A DNA stretch of 64,000 nucleotides from Gillisia sp. (GTDB lineage: Bacteria; Bacteroidota; Bacteroidia; Flavobacteriales; Flavobacteriaceae): contig JAGXIL010000019.1 in assembly GCA_024635655.1 (NCBI GenBank), forward strand, positions 18,812 to 82,811, in the 5' to 3' direction. The first letter of the stretch is position 1; each line of letters starts with the position of its first letter. The translations under genes and the position numbers were made by a program. Positions 54,591 through 63,517 of the stretch are shown in pieces. The notes under the pieces were generated by a model that searched no databases, had not been told where the DNA came from, and saw only the letters and a program-made list of their open reading frames with translations.

Positions 54591-54613
54591 AAGTACTCGA
54601 GGCGGGAGTACTT
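54591..54613 (-). pseudogene. tRNA-Leu deletion scar
   Basis: On the minus strand AAGTACTC is fused to CCGCCTCGAGTACTT. GTACTC fits the 5' acceptor strand and CCGCCTCGAGTAC the T-arm/3' acceptor strand of the same kind of tRNA-Leu as at 50164-50251; the body between is deleted. The two ends pair, giving an 8-bp hairpin. Confidence 0.55.
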
Positions 54614-54936
54614 ATCAATTTGGTTTGCCCTTTGTTTCTGGATGTTTCAAAGGGGTATAAATGGAGTGTCACCGAATTAGGCACCTTTAACAAGATATTA
54701 GGACTTTCGGTCCAATATTAATTGATCTTCCCGTTTGCTCCATATTGGAGTTATGTTTCTTAATACCTTCATTCACTTTGGAAAATGACTTCACGGAAAG
54801 CAAAGGAGGTTTGTTCTATTGCCCATCATTAGTTAGGACAAAGGCCTTGGGTTCAAAAATCCTATTTATCATTTTAAGGTTAAAATTTAATGGTTGAATG
54901 TTTTGTCCATTTGCCTGATTTAGAAAACGGAAAATC
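54614..54936. other. Gene-free stretch
   Basis: About 320 bases; one imperfect hairpin around 54694-54719 (ATTAGGAC/GTCCAATA). No gene recognised. Confidence 0.4.
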
Positions 54937-55557
54937 CTATAAAGTATAGCCCCCATTAGGCCTATACTTGTACACAGCAAAGCCTGCAACACTTATAAGA
55001 AAAAACCCTGATAACCAGAAAAATTCATCGTAAGCCTCTACTGAAATTCTATAAATAGACGTATGTAGAAATAATAATAAGCCTGTAAAGGCCCATATTG
55101 GATGATTCTCCAGGCTTTCTTTCCTTTCCGGCCCGGGATTTAATCCAAAAAGTACCTTGAACGTATTCCAGTCCCAGAGGATAAGATATATATTTGCAAG
55201 GACAAGCCCCCCTGTAATTAACGGTGTATTGTTAAAATCATAAGAAAGGGTGATGACAAAAATATTAATACTGATAGGAAAAAATACCAAAGCACCTAAT
55301 TTTGAAAATTTTTGAGTCATCAAAAGACAACCAGCCACAAGTTGCGACAGCCCTAAAAACTTCCAGTATAAACCCGATCGATAAAGAGTTTCAAAAAAAT
55401 GCCAGGCTTCATCGATTGGTACATGTTCTCCACTTTCACCCGTGAACCTCCCTCCTGCTATTTTAATTATACTTGCGAAAACAAATGCCCCCCCTATTAA
55501 ATACCTTAAATAAATAGTGAATATTTGCAGATATTTTCTTTGTTTAAATTTTTCCAT
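54937..55557 (-). CDS. DoxX-like membrane protein
   Basis: A 206-residue membrane protein with about six hydrophobic segments. YLRYLIGGAFVFASIIKIAG and KFLGLSQLVAGCLLMTQKFS match the DoxX/MauE-like arrangement (first helix with a K-x-x-G turn; third with a Q..G.LL motif). Members of this loose family are quinone-linked or redox membrane proteins. The exact role is unknown. Single gene. Confidence 0.7.
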   Translation of the reverse strand: MEKFKQRKYLQIFTIYLRYLIGGAFVFASIIKIAGGRFTGESGEHVPIDEAWHFFETLYRSGLYWKFLGLSQLVAGCLLMTQKFSKLGALVFFPISINIFVITLSYDFNNTPLITGGLVLANIYLILWDWNTFKVLFGLNPGPERKESLENHPIWAFTGLLLFLHTSIYRISVEAYDEFFWLSGFFLISVAGFAVYKYRPNGGYTL

Positions 55558-55801
55558 TATTATTTAATTAAGTCCGGACATCAACCAGAAATTTAAATTA
55601 AATTATTGTTTCCTTATATAGTGGTGGCTAAACATATTTGGAAGAATATATAAAAGAATAAATAAATAATTAAAAGTTATCAGAAATAGGGGCCAGCCGT
55701 TATTTATTAAAGATCATCTACATTTCATAACACTTTAATTGAATATTTTTATTTAATAATGTATTAACAATCATTATCAATCCATTAAATACCTTTTTTA
55801 T

Positions 55802-56881
55802 ATGTCGCAGGGAAAAAAGATTTTACTTTATTCAGCCAGTTTATTTGTTGGATTATTTTTTTTATTCACTGGGGTAGTAGAGGCCAAAGGCTTCCTTGCA
55901 CCTCTTGTAACAGCGATAATTTTAGCTTTATTAGCTCTCCCGTTATCAAAATTTTTGGAAAAAGCAATTGCCAGAGGGTTTGCTTCCTTTCTTACAACAT
56001 TTGTTTTATTATTATTTTCTCTGGGCTTTATTTGGCTTATTTCTTTGCAGATAAGAAGTTTTATTGATGATTGGCCCGAAATAAAGGAAGCCATGACCCC
56101 TAAACTGGAAGATTTTAAATCATATATATTTGAGCATACCCCCCTAACTGAAGATGACCTTAATAAATCAATGGAAGGGGATGCAGTTCCTTTTCTAGGA
56201 TCAGCCGGTGAAACCGGGACCATGGCCCTTGGCTTTTTTAATAAGACATTGAGCTTTTTAGGAACCTATTTTCTTATTTTTATTTATATTTTTTTCCTAC
56301 TAAACTACCGCACAAAATTTAAAAATTTCATCGTGATGTTTTTTCAGGAGAAGAAGAAGAAGGAAGTGAAAGAGGTGGTTGATAAATCAGGAACAGTGGT
56401 ACAACAATACCTGGTTGGCAGGCTGCTCTTGATGTTATTTCTTGCAACATTATATTCCATTGGCTTGGGAATCTCGGGAGTTGACAATTTTATCATCGTT
56501 AGTATAATAGCAGCACTTCTTACTTTGATCCCGGTTTTAGGAAATATAGTGGGTTTCACCCTTGCAATGGCGTTTTCCTACCTTTCAACTGGTGAGACGG
56601 CTGCTTTAATAGGCATTATCATCACCTTCAGTTGTGCCCAATTATTAGAAAATTATGTTTTGCAACCCTTTATAATCGGTGATAAAGTTAACATGCATCC
56701 CTTTTTAGTCATTCTTGTGGTTATATTGGGAGGCTTATTATGGGGAGCTATAGGTATGATACTCGCTATACCCATAATGGCCATTCTCACAATAATATTC
56801 TTACATGTGCCTGCTCTTTATCCCTTTGGGTATCTTTTCAGTAACAAAGGGAAACCAAAAAAGAGTGAAAATAAAGCCTAA
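55802..56881 (+). CDS. AI-2E family transporter
   Basis: A 359-residue permease of the AI-2 exporter superfamily (PerM/YdiK-like). There are about eight membrane segments: two pairs at the N-terminus, a soluble helical part (about 85-150), then a C-terminal group with SIIAALLTLIPVLGNIVGFT and LLENYVLQPFIIGDKVNMHP, both signatures of the family. Members export autoinducer-2 or act as Na+/H+ antiporters; substrate not predictable. Single gene. Confidence 0.9.
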   Translation: MSQGKKILLYSASLFVGLFFLFTGVVEAKGFLAPLVTAIILALLALPLSKFLEKAIARGFASFLTTFVLLLFSLGFIWLISLQIRSFIDDWPEIKEAMTPKLEDFKSYIFEHTPLTEDDLNKSMEGDAVPFLGSAGETGTMALGFFNKTLSFLGTYFLIFIYIFFLLNYRTKFKNFIVMFFQEKKKKEVKEVVDKSGTVVQQYLVGRLLLMLFLATLYSIGLGISGVDNFIIVSIIAALLTLIPVLGNIVGFTLAMAFSYLSTGETAALIGIIITFSCAQLLENYVLQPFIIGDKVNMHPFLVILVVILGGLLWGAIGMILAIPIMAILTIIFLHVPALYPFGYLFSNKGKPKKSENKA

Positions 56882-57557
56882 AAAGCAATGGAAATAAAAG
56901 ATAATAAGGATTCCAAAATTTAATAATCCTACTCCTGAATTTTATTATTCTGCAGTAAAAAATTTTAATAATTTATTCTCTCCTTAATATTACTAATATA
57001 GGTGAATAATTATTCCTACTACCACGAAAAAAAGAGTTTATCCCATTAAAAAAATATAAAACTTCCATTACGAGGTAAAAACAAGAATTAAGAAATGTAT
57101 ACTTACTAATAAACCAATTATTACAAGCTTTTCATAATTATTTGCTCTTTGTAAAATTTAAAAAGTAGTATTTCCTGAGTGGATTAACCCCGTAGATTTT
57201 TATCAGATAGATTCTTATTTTTCAGAAATATCATTCCTTTGTCTTAAAAAATTCAGGAGTGTTTGGTATTAATAAAAATCACTTCATAGCTTAAATGAAA
57301 TTTATTCTTTTTTCCTTCTCCCCTTCAAATCTTTCTATTTTTAGGAAACTTTTAGAAGTTTTATCTACGGTGGAAAATCAAGTTACAAATAGAAGCTATA
57401 AAAGCTCTACATCCTAGTTAAAATATTTTAAATACTACACTTAGGACCACAATTTAGGATCCTAAAGATTTAAAATATATAATACTAATACTTTCATCTC
57501 TGCTTGCCCAATTCCCTGAATTTTAGTAACTTATAAAGATAATCAAAAAAGGAAAGC
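56882..57557. other. Gene-free stretch upstream of barrel/OmpA pair
   Basis: About 675 very AT-rich bases. A 14-base palindrome TTTAGGATCCTAAA (57453-57466) lies about 90 bases before the barrel gene and could be an operator. Nothing else recognised. Confidence 0.4.
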
Positions 57558-59816
57558 ATGAGGAAAATATTTACTTTCTGTATTTTAACATTAATGGGAG
57601 CTACTTTACATGCTCAGATGAGAGATGTAAGCGTAACCCTGCAACCCACCGTAAGCTATAACTGGTTTGACAATAATGCAGCCATCGAAGATGGTTTTAT
57701 GTATGGAGGAAGAGTTGGTTTTGGTTTTGGAGAAGCAATTGAACTGCGGGCCCTTTATGAAAGATCCATAGATTTAAAAAACACGGTGGATGGTTTCGAT
57801 ACATTTTCAGATAATTTTATAAATAATTTTAGGTCTCGTTCCGTAGATATCACTCGTTTTGGGGGTGAATTTAAAGCCAACATCCCAACACGTGGTACTT
57901 TTGTACCTTATTTGACCCTGGGAGCGGGTATTCAAACACTCCAACTGGACATTGCCGAAACGGGTAATCCTCCCATTGAACAAGAGTTGGAACAGATTTA
58001 TGGTAGTCTGGGGCTTGGTACACAAATAAAGTTGGGTAACCGGTTGTTTCTAAATTTGGAAGCTAAAAATACAGTTTTCAACCTGAACCCGGCTTCCGTA
58101 CTTTTTCAGGAGGGGCAGGATCCGTCGGAGTTTGAAGATTTTTTGAATGATAATAATGAAAGTCGAATGTACAACTGGTCCGTTTTGGCCGGTTTACAAT
58201 TGTATTTAGGCGGCCGCAGTCCGGAAGAATTTAGCGATTTAGACAGAGCATACTACAATATGTTTTCAGGAGGTCTCAGAGGTTTTAAATTCATTGTCGA
58301 ACCCGCTGTCTCCTTTGTAAATTTTGATAATGAGAGTAATTTGGCCGATTCTTATTTTATTGGTGGAAAAGTTGGTTTTGATTTAAATCAATACGTGGGC
58401 CTGAGAGGTTTTTACTACCGCGCTACCAAAGATGAAGAAATATCCACTAACTGGGATGATTTAGCCATGTACGGTGCTGATTTTGTTGCTAAGTTAAACG
58501 TATCTCGCGGGGTGGTTCCTTATATCAGTTTTGGTGGTGGTTACCTCAACCCTAACAGTAACACTTATATGGGTAAAGATAGTATTTCAGGTGCACCTTC
58601 CAGTTATTTTGCAAAAGGTGGTGTAGGTGTAAATGTTCCCCTTGGAAGAAATATAGAAGTTTTTGGTGATGCCAATTTATTGTTCACTTCAGAACGTGGA
58701 AGCTCAGATTTACAAAATACCATATCTCCCGAAGAGTTAAGGCAACATTCCATGTATACTATAGGCCTTCGTTTTCAGTTAGGTCAAAAGGCTAAAGATA
58801 CAGACGAAATTCTGCAAAGAAGAATAGATCAAAGGGTTGAAGGCCGAACTCAGGCCTATCAGGACCGGATAGATGAGCTGGAATCAGAATTGTCTGAAGC
58901 TTATAAAAACAATGATACCAAAAAAGCTGTGGAAATCATTGAGGAGAAAAAAGAACTAGAGCGAATTCAGACGTCTGACCCGGAAATGATATCTGGCGGA
59001 AAAGTTGAAATGACTCCCCAAGAACTTGAAGAGTTAATTGAAAAAGTGATTAAGGGTGTTAATGAAGAATCACGTAGGCCACAAACGATTGAAGAGCGTA
59101 TGGATCGTTTAGAGCGTTTACTGTTGGAACTTAATACCGGAGCTTACAATCAAAATCTTGAACCGGGTCGTCAGGAAGATGCTTCCCAAAGAATTCTGGA
59201 TTTGTTGAAAGAGCTTGACTTAAAAATCGACACGAATACAAACAAAATCAATACTATTGAAGGTAGTCTTCAAAATCAGAATCAGGATAAAACCGTTATA
59301 ATATCACCCGGACAACAACCTACAGGTACACTACCAACGGTACAACCAAGAACTACCGTTGAAACAGACAGGGATGGTAATGTTATCGTGGAATCTGATA
59401 GTTCAACCGATGGTTTTGCAAGTGGTTGGGTTATCAATGAAGGCTTATCAATCTTCACCGGTGCGGTTGTGGCAGATGATGCTTCTGTAATTCTTGGAAT
59501 CAGAGGGAATTATGCCTTTACCAATTCACCATTTGAGTTTATGCCGGAGATTTACATTGCCCCGGGTAAGAATACCGGATTTGGAGTGAATGCCAACGTT
59601 GTGATTCCTTTTGAAGTGGATGCAGGTGTAATTTTAAATCCTTATGCCGGTCTGGGTCTTGGTTATAATGATGCTGTAGGGGTTAGTACATTTAGTCCCA
59701 ACCTGATCATAGGAACATCCTTTAAATTTTTAGACGGAAAGTTATTTGCAGATTATACTGCTCACAACTTTATCGACATTCACAGAATATCTGTGGGATA
59801 CAAATTAAAATTTTAA
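57558..59816 (+). CDS. Multi-barrel outer membrane protein with coiled coil
   Basis: A 752-residue exported protein (signal MRKIFTFCILTLMGATLHAQ). Two successive OmpA/OmpW-like beta-barrel segments of about 190 residues resemble each other: the first with YGGRVGFGFGEAIELRALYE (about 50) and GTFVPYLTLGAGIQTLQLDI, the second with IGGKVGFDLNQYVGLRGFYY (about 270) and GVVPYISFGGGYLNPNS. A charged coiled coil follows (about 415-560, ERMDRLERLLLELN), a Gln/Thr-rich linker and a third barrel-like part to the end (YAGLGLGYNDAVGVS). It is 4 bases upstream of an OmpA-domain gene, so the pair likely forms an envelope complex. Confidence 0.75.
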   Translation: MRKIFTFCILTLMGATLHAQMRDVSVTLQPTVSYNWFDNNAAIEDGFMYGGRVGFGFGEAIELRALYERSIDLKNTVDGFDTFSDNFINNFRSRSVDITRFGGEFKANIPTRGTFVPYLTLGAGIQTLQLDIAETGNPPIEQELEQIYGSLGLGTQIKLGNRLFLNLEAKNTVFNLNPASVLFQEGQDPSEFEDFLNDNNESRMYNWSVLAGLQLYLGGRSPEEFSDLDRAYYNMFSGGLRGFKFIVEPAVSFVNFDNESNLADSYFIGGKVGFDLNQYVGLRGFYYRATKDEEISTNWDDLAMYGADFVAKLNVSRGVVPYISFGGGYLNPNSNTYMGKDSISGAPSSYFAKGGVGVNVPLGRNIEVFGDANLLFTSERGSSDLQNTISPEELRQHSMYTIGLRFQLGQKAKDTDEILQRRIDQRVEGRTQAYQDRIDELESELSEAYKNNDTKKAVEIIEEKKELERIQTSDPEMISGGKVEMTPQELEELIEKVIKGVNEESRRPQTIEERMDRLERLLLELNTGAYNQNLEPGRQEDASQRILDLLKELDLKIDTNTNKINTIEGSLQNQNQDKTVIISPGQQPTGTLPTVQPRTTVETDRDGNVIVESDSSTDGFASGWVINEGLSIFTGAVVADDASVILGIRGNYAFTNSPFEFMPEIYIAPGKNTGFGVNANVVIPFEVDAGVILNPYAGLGLGYNDAVGVSTFSPNLIIGTSFKFLDGKLFADYTAHNFIDIHRISVGYKLKF

Positions 59817-59820
59817 TGAG

Positions 59821-60813
59821 ATGTTTAAGTTAAACACAAAAGATAAAATAAGGTCAATTGGGGCTGCGACATGTATATTATTTTCAGTTAGTCTTTTTGC
59901 GCAAAGCGACAAGACTGCTGAGAAAAGTACCATAGTGATGACACAATCTGAGTTGACCTCTTTTTTAAGCACCATAGCAGATGCAAGACGCGCAGAACTT
60001 AAAGAAAGAGAAGAGGAACAACGAAAAAAGTATTTGGCAGAGCTCAGGTTGAAATACCAGGATCCTGCAGAGTTCCGCACAGGTGCGTACGATAACGCAT
60101 CCTATCAGCAAATTTTAAATGAACTACGTTATCTAAACCAAAGAATTAATAATTTAAGCGCTAATACGCCATCGGCATCCGGGAGTAGAGATAATTCTAC
60201 CATTTTACTTCCCGGCAATTCCAATCCTAACGCTTTGAATCAGCCAAATCAACCTGGCACAACAACAATTATCCCATCCAATAACAAAATTATCCGGGAG
60301 TTAGAGCAAAGAATTGATTCTTTGAAGAATGCGGAAATGAACAGAGCAGATTTAGCCAAAGAAAATTCCTTTGCAGATAGCCTTAATGTTATGAAAGGAA
60401 ATCTTGGTGATGTGAGACGACAGTTGGATAGTCTGGAATCAAAAATGATAGCAGCCAATAAATTAACCAAAACAGAAGATACCGGGGATGAAAAGACCTA
60501 TTTTAAACAACAGGTATATTTCGACAATAATTCAGAAACTGTGAAAGCTGAATTTTACCCCAATATTCAAGACCTGATCCAGATTTTAATAAAATATCCC
60601 GAAGCTAAGATCTTACTTGAAGGTTGGGCAAGTCCGGTTGGAAATGTAGATTATAATAAAAGATTGTCTATGCGCAGGGCCGAAGCTGTGGAACAAACAT
60701 TTATGAACAAAAGAATTGATAAGACACGAATCATTTCCTCCTTTAGGGGTGAGGACAAAACATCTTCAGAACAGTACGCAAGACGTGTGGATATGTCTAT
60801 AATTGTTAGGTAA
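59821..60813 (+). CDS. OmpA-family C-terminal domain protein
   Basis: A 330-residue exported protein: a signal segment, a coiled-coil part (about 50-115 and 155-205), a linker, and an OmpA-like domain (about 225-330) with VYFDNNSETVKAEFYPNIQD and DYNKRLSMRRAEAVEQTF. The Arg of the peptidoglycan site (RRA) is present, but the Asp of the usual GxxD step is replaced (LLEGWASPVGNVDY), so binding of diaminopimelate may be altered. The coiled coil probably pairs with that of the upstream barrel protein, from which it is separated by 4 bases. Confidence 0.85.
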   Translation: MFKLNTKDKIRSIGAATCILFSVSLFAQSDKTAEKSTIVMTQSELTSFLSTIADARRAELKEREEEQRKKYLAELRLKYQDPAEFRTGAYDNASYQQILNELRYLNQRINNLSANTPSASGSRDNSTILLPGNSNPNALNQPNQPGTTTIIPSNNKIIRELEQRIDSLKNAEMNRADLAKENSFADSLNVMKGNLGDVRRQLDSLESKMIAANKLTKTEDTGDEKTYFKQQVYFDNNSETVKAEFYPNIQDLIQILIKYPEAKILLEGWASPVGNVDYNKRLSMRRAEAVEQTFMNKRIDKTRIISSFRGEDKTSSEQYARRVDMSIIVR

Positions 60814-60946
60814 CTTTATAAATTTTTCTATTTTAGAAAGGATTCTCATTAGGAAAAAGTGGATTAACGGCAACAGCAAATGTGGCCTTGTCATAATTCT
60901 CTAAATTTCCCCAAATAGGTGTACAGCTCATTCCCCATATTCGGAT

Positions 60947-61126
60947 TTAGCTAGCAACATTATTTGTATTAAGTATATCTAATATTATTGAAGTGTCTAC
61001 AGGGGTAATGTCAAGGGTCTTACCGTATCTTATTAATTCTTCAAATTCAATTTGTTCATTAACTTTGAAGGCGTCCAGCAAAAGGATTAAAAATTGGTCA
61101 TATTGTTCCTTTAGTTTTTTGTTCAT
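60947..61126 (-). CDS. Small protein of unknown function (59 aa)
   Basis: ATG at 61126 opens a frame of 59 residues (MNKKLKEQYDQFLILLLDAF, then NEQIEFEELIRYGKTLDITP) ending at 60947. Helical, acidic, no membrane segment. The composition is protein-like and nothing else occupies this gap. No family recognised; possibly a small regulator or an uncharacterised conserved peptide. Confidence 0.5.
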   Translation of the reverse strand: MNKKLKEQYDQFLILLLDAFKVNEQIEFEELIRYGKTLDITPVDTSIILDILNTNNVAS

Positions 61127-62293
61127 TTTGGAGGGTTGTTCTAGATTAAGATAGCAAATAAATTTTAAAGCAAAGCTGGAAAATTATGTATTAAAAATTT
61201 GCATATAAATTACAGATAACCAGCAATAAGGGGTGAAAACCCCCCATATAAATATTTGTTAATTGGCATAAATTTATATGGGTATTAATAGTAGGGAAAA
61301 TGTGCCGCTGGATGCTAAATTTTAATATGTAGGGGTGTTGAATATTTTTCATCTTCCGGCACTTCCCTTTCGCGAATGCTCTGAAAACTTCTTACCTACA
61401 GGCTGTATACTTTGATAGCTAATCTATGTAGGTATTATGATTTCCAAAAATCATTTTAATTCATTATTGCATCTTGGGTGCCATATTGCTCCTTAAAGGT
61501 ATTGTTCATCTGAGATCTCAGGAAATTAGTTTCAATCCAAAAAGGCACAAACCCTGAGTTCTAATAAATTTCGAAGATAATAGTTCTTTTCCTTGTGGCA
61601 CAACCTGATTTTTGCTCAACTCCTTTAAAACTGGAGTTTCACTTTTAAAGAATTAGGTTTAGCTCCAGGTTATGCTCTATATTTAGATTATCGGATTTAA
61701 TTATTACTAAAAATCTGGTGCGACTGCACTTTACAATCCAGTAAGCTTTGTTTATTATTTTTTTTGTTTTGAGGTGACAATATAAATGACGGTATATTAA
61801 TTCCGGAAGAATTAGGTTATAAGAGAAATAATATAAAATCCCTCTACCTGTATTTGCTTCTAAAACCGCAGCCAATTGTTTATGGCAGTTTTTATACGCC
61901 TAAATATCTGTAGAATCTTTTACTCCTTAGTTTCGCATCAATATAACCTCCAATATTAATTAAGCCTGTTTTATAGCTTCACCGAGTTGGTAGTATTCTC
62001 TTCATTTCTATAAATTCCTGAAATGGGCTACTTAAAAAAAAGTAATAAAAAAATAAATTAAGATTTTATTAACTTATCGACAAAAGTTAATATATTAGCG
62101 GTATAATAATGGTTATCAATAAATGATGAAAGTTTTTTCCTACATTTTAATGTAGATCTATCTATCATACAAATGAGAAGTACCTCTTAATATCCAAAAC
62201 AGGCAATCAGAGCGAATAAAAATTATAAATAAATAATAACCTTTTAATTGCAATCCCCCCAAATGATGATTAATAAATTAAACCCCCAAGAAA
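61127..62293. other. Gene-free stretch
   Basis: About 1.17 kb of AT-rich DNA. A 76-codon frame at 61645-61875 (-) and an open fragment near 61480-61560 (-, ETNFLRSQMNNTFKEQYGTQ) could be remnants but lack starts or clear features. The last 80 bases should contain the astacin gene promoter. Confidence 0.4.
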
Positions 62294-63286
62294 ATGAAAA
62301 AGTTAATCTACCTCCTACCCCTTTTATTAATTGGATGCGAACAAAAAGAAGATGATTCTGTAAGAACGGAAGAAAAAGCAGAGCTTGAAACAAAACCTGA
62401 ACTCGCTGTACTGAAATCCCAAATTCAGACCGTAGAGTACGGAGGTGAGGAACTCAAGGTTCAGGAGATGGATTCTGTGTATTTATTTGAAGGGGATATC
62501 CTTATTCCTGTCAACGCTATAAGTGCAAAGGTTCACGAACCAGGAGAACCCGTTAAATCAGCAGCTTTAGAATCTGGATTTTGGCCTGATAATACTGTTT
62601 ACTACCAGATCGACCCTTCCTTAACAGGTCAGTACAGGGTTACAGATGCAATAGCACATTGGGAGGCTTATACCAATTTACAGTTTGTGAACAAAGCTGA
62701 TGCAGGTGGGTATATTTATTTCACTCCCGGTTCTGGATGTTCTTCTTTTATTGGGAAGACAGGCTACAAACAAGCTATCACTTTGAGTTCTAATTGTTCC
62801 ACAGGAAACACTATTCACGAAATTGGACACGCCGCAGGTTATTGGCATGAACAATCCAGAGCAGATAGAGATAAGTTTATTAAAATATGGTGGGAGAATA
62901 TCAGAATCGGAACAGAGCATAATTTCGACAGTTATGTTGATACTCCTTATGGAGGTCAGGACTTAACCCCTGATTTAGACTTCAGTTCAATTATGATGTA
63001 CGGCCCTTATTCTTTTTCAGCAAATGGTAAACCTACTATTACAAAAGTTGATGGGAGTCTTTACAATTTTCAAAGGTCGATACTGTCCCAAGGTGATATA
63101 TTTGGAATTAATATGGTTTATCCTGCCGGAGAAGTTGAGCCTACTTATGTAAATGGTGAGTGGTATAAACTTCACGGATTAAGAGTTTTCCGAATGAATG
63201 ATAAGTGGTATACACTTAGCAGGTACAAAGGCGATAAATATTGGACAGAAGTTAAATTAATAGACGGTATTTGGTACTTGGCTTAA
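62294..63286 (+). CDS. Astacin-family (M12A) metalloprotease, lipoprotein
   Basis: A 330-residue secreted zinc protease. MKKLIYLLPLLLIGCEQKED gives a lipoprotein signal with Cys at residue 15. The astacin zinc site is NTIHEIGHAAGYWHEQSRAD (HExxHxxGxxHE, about 176-195), and the Met-turn is SSIMMYGPYSFS with its Tyr. A prodomain-like segment precedes (residues 25-90). After the catalytic domain (to about 275) comes a tail with three aromatic repeats, NGEWYKL, NDKWYTL and DGIWYLA, perhaps a surface-binding module. Astacins digest protein or process toxins; here it would be anchored to the outer membrane. Confidence 0.9.
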   Translation: MKKLIYLLPLLLIGCEQKEDDSVRTEEKAELETKPELAVLKSQIQTVEYGGEELKVQEMDSVYLFEGDILIPVNAISAKVHEPGEPVKSAALESGFWPDNTVYYQIDPSLTGQYRVTDAIAHWEAYTNLQFVNKADAGGYIYFTPGSGCSSFIGKTGYKQAITLSSNCSTGNTIHEIGHAAGYWHEQSRADRDKFIKIWWENIRIGTEHNFDSYVDTPYGGQDLTPDLDFSSIMMYGPYSFSANGKPTITKVDGSLYNFQRSILSQGDIFGINMVYPAGEVEPTYVNGEWYKLHGLRVFRMNDKWYTLSRYKGDKYWTEVKLIDGIWYLA

Positions 63287-63321
63287 ATGATTAACCGCCA
63301 GCTGTGGTAAGTTATTTGAAC

Positions 63322-63358
63322 AAAAGAGGGCTCCCGTAATGGTTGGCCCTCTTTTTTA
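63322..63358 (+). terminator. Intrinsic terminator of astacin gene
   Basis: AAAAGAGGGC (63322-63331) pairs with GCCCTCTTTT (63346-63355), followed by further T residues. Confidence 0.82.
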
Positions 63359-63517
63359 TTTATTTAAAAAATTTGATGTAAATCTTTCCAGTAGGATTAG
63401 ATTAGCTATTTTTCCCGCCAGGTGTGTCCCTTATAATTTTGTATTATATATTTATAAAACTGTTTTTTAGGAGCTACCTAATCATAATAAGCCATTATTT
63501 CTAAGAGCAAAGCTGTT

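Noticed and set aside
61645..61875. 76-codon minus-strand frame in the 61-62 kb gap
   Set aside because: Low-complexity Ile/Leu/Asn composition from AT-rich DNA and no recognisable domain.
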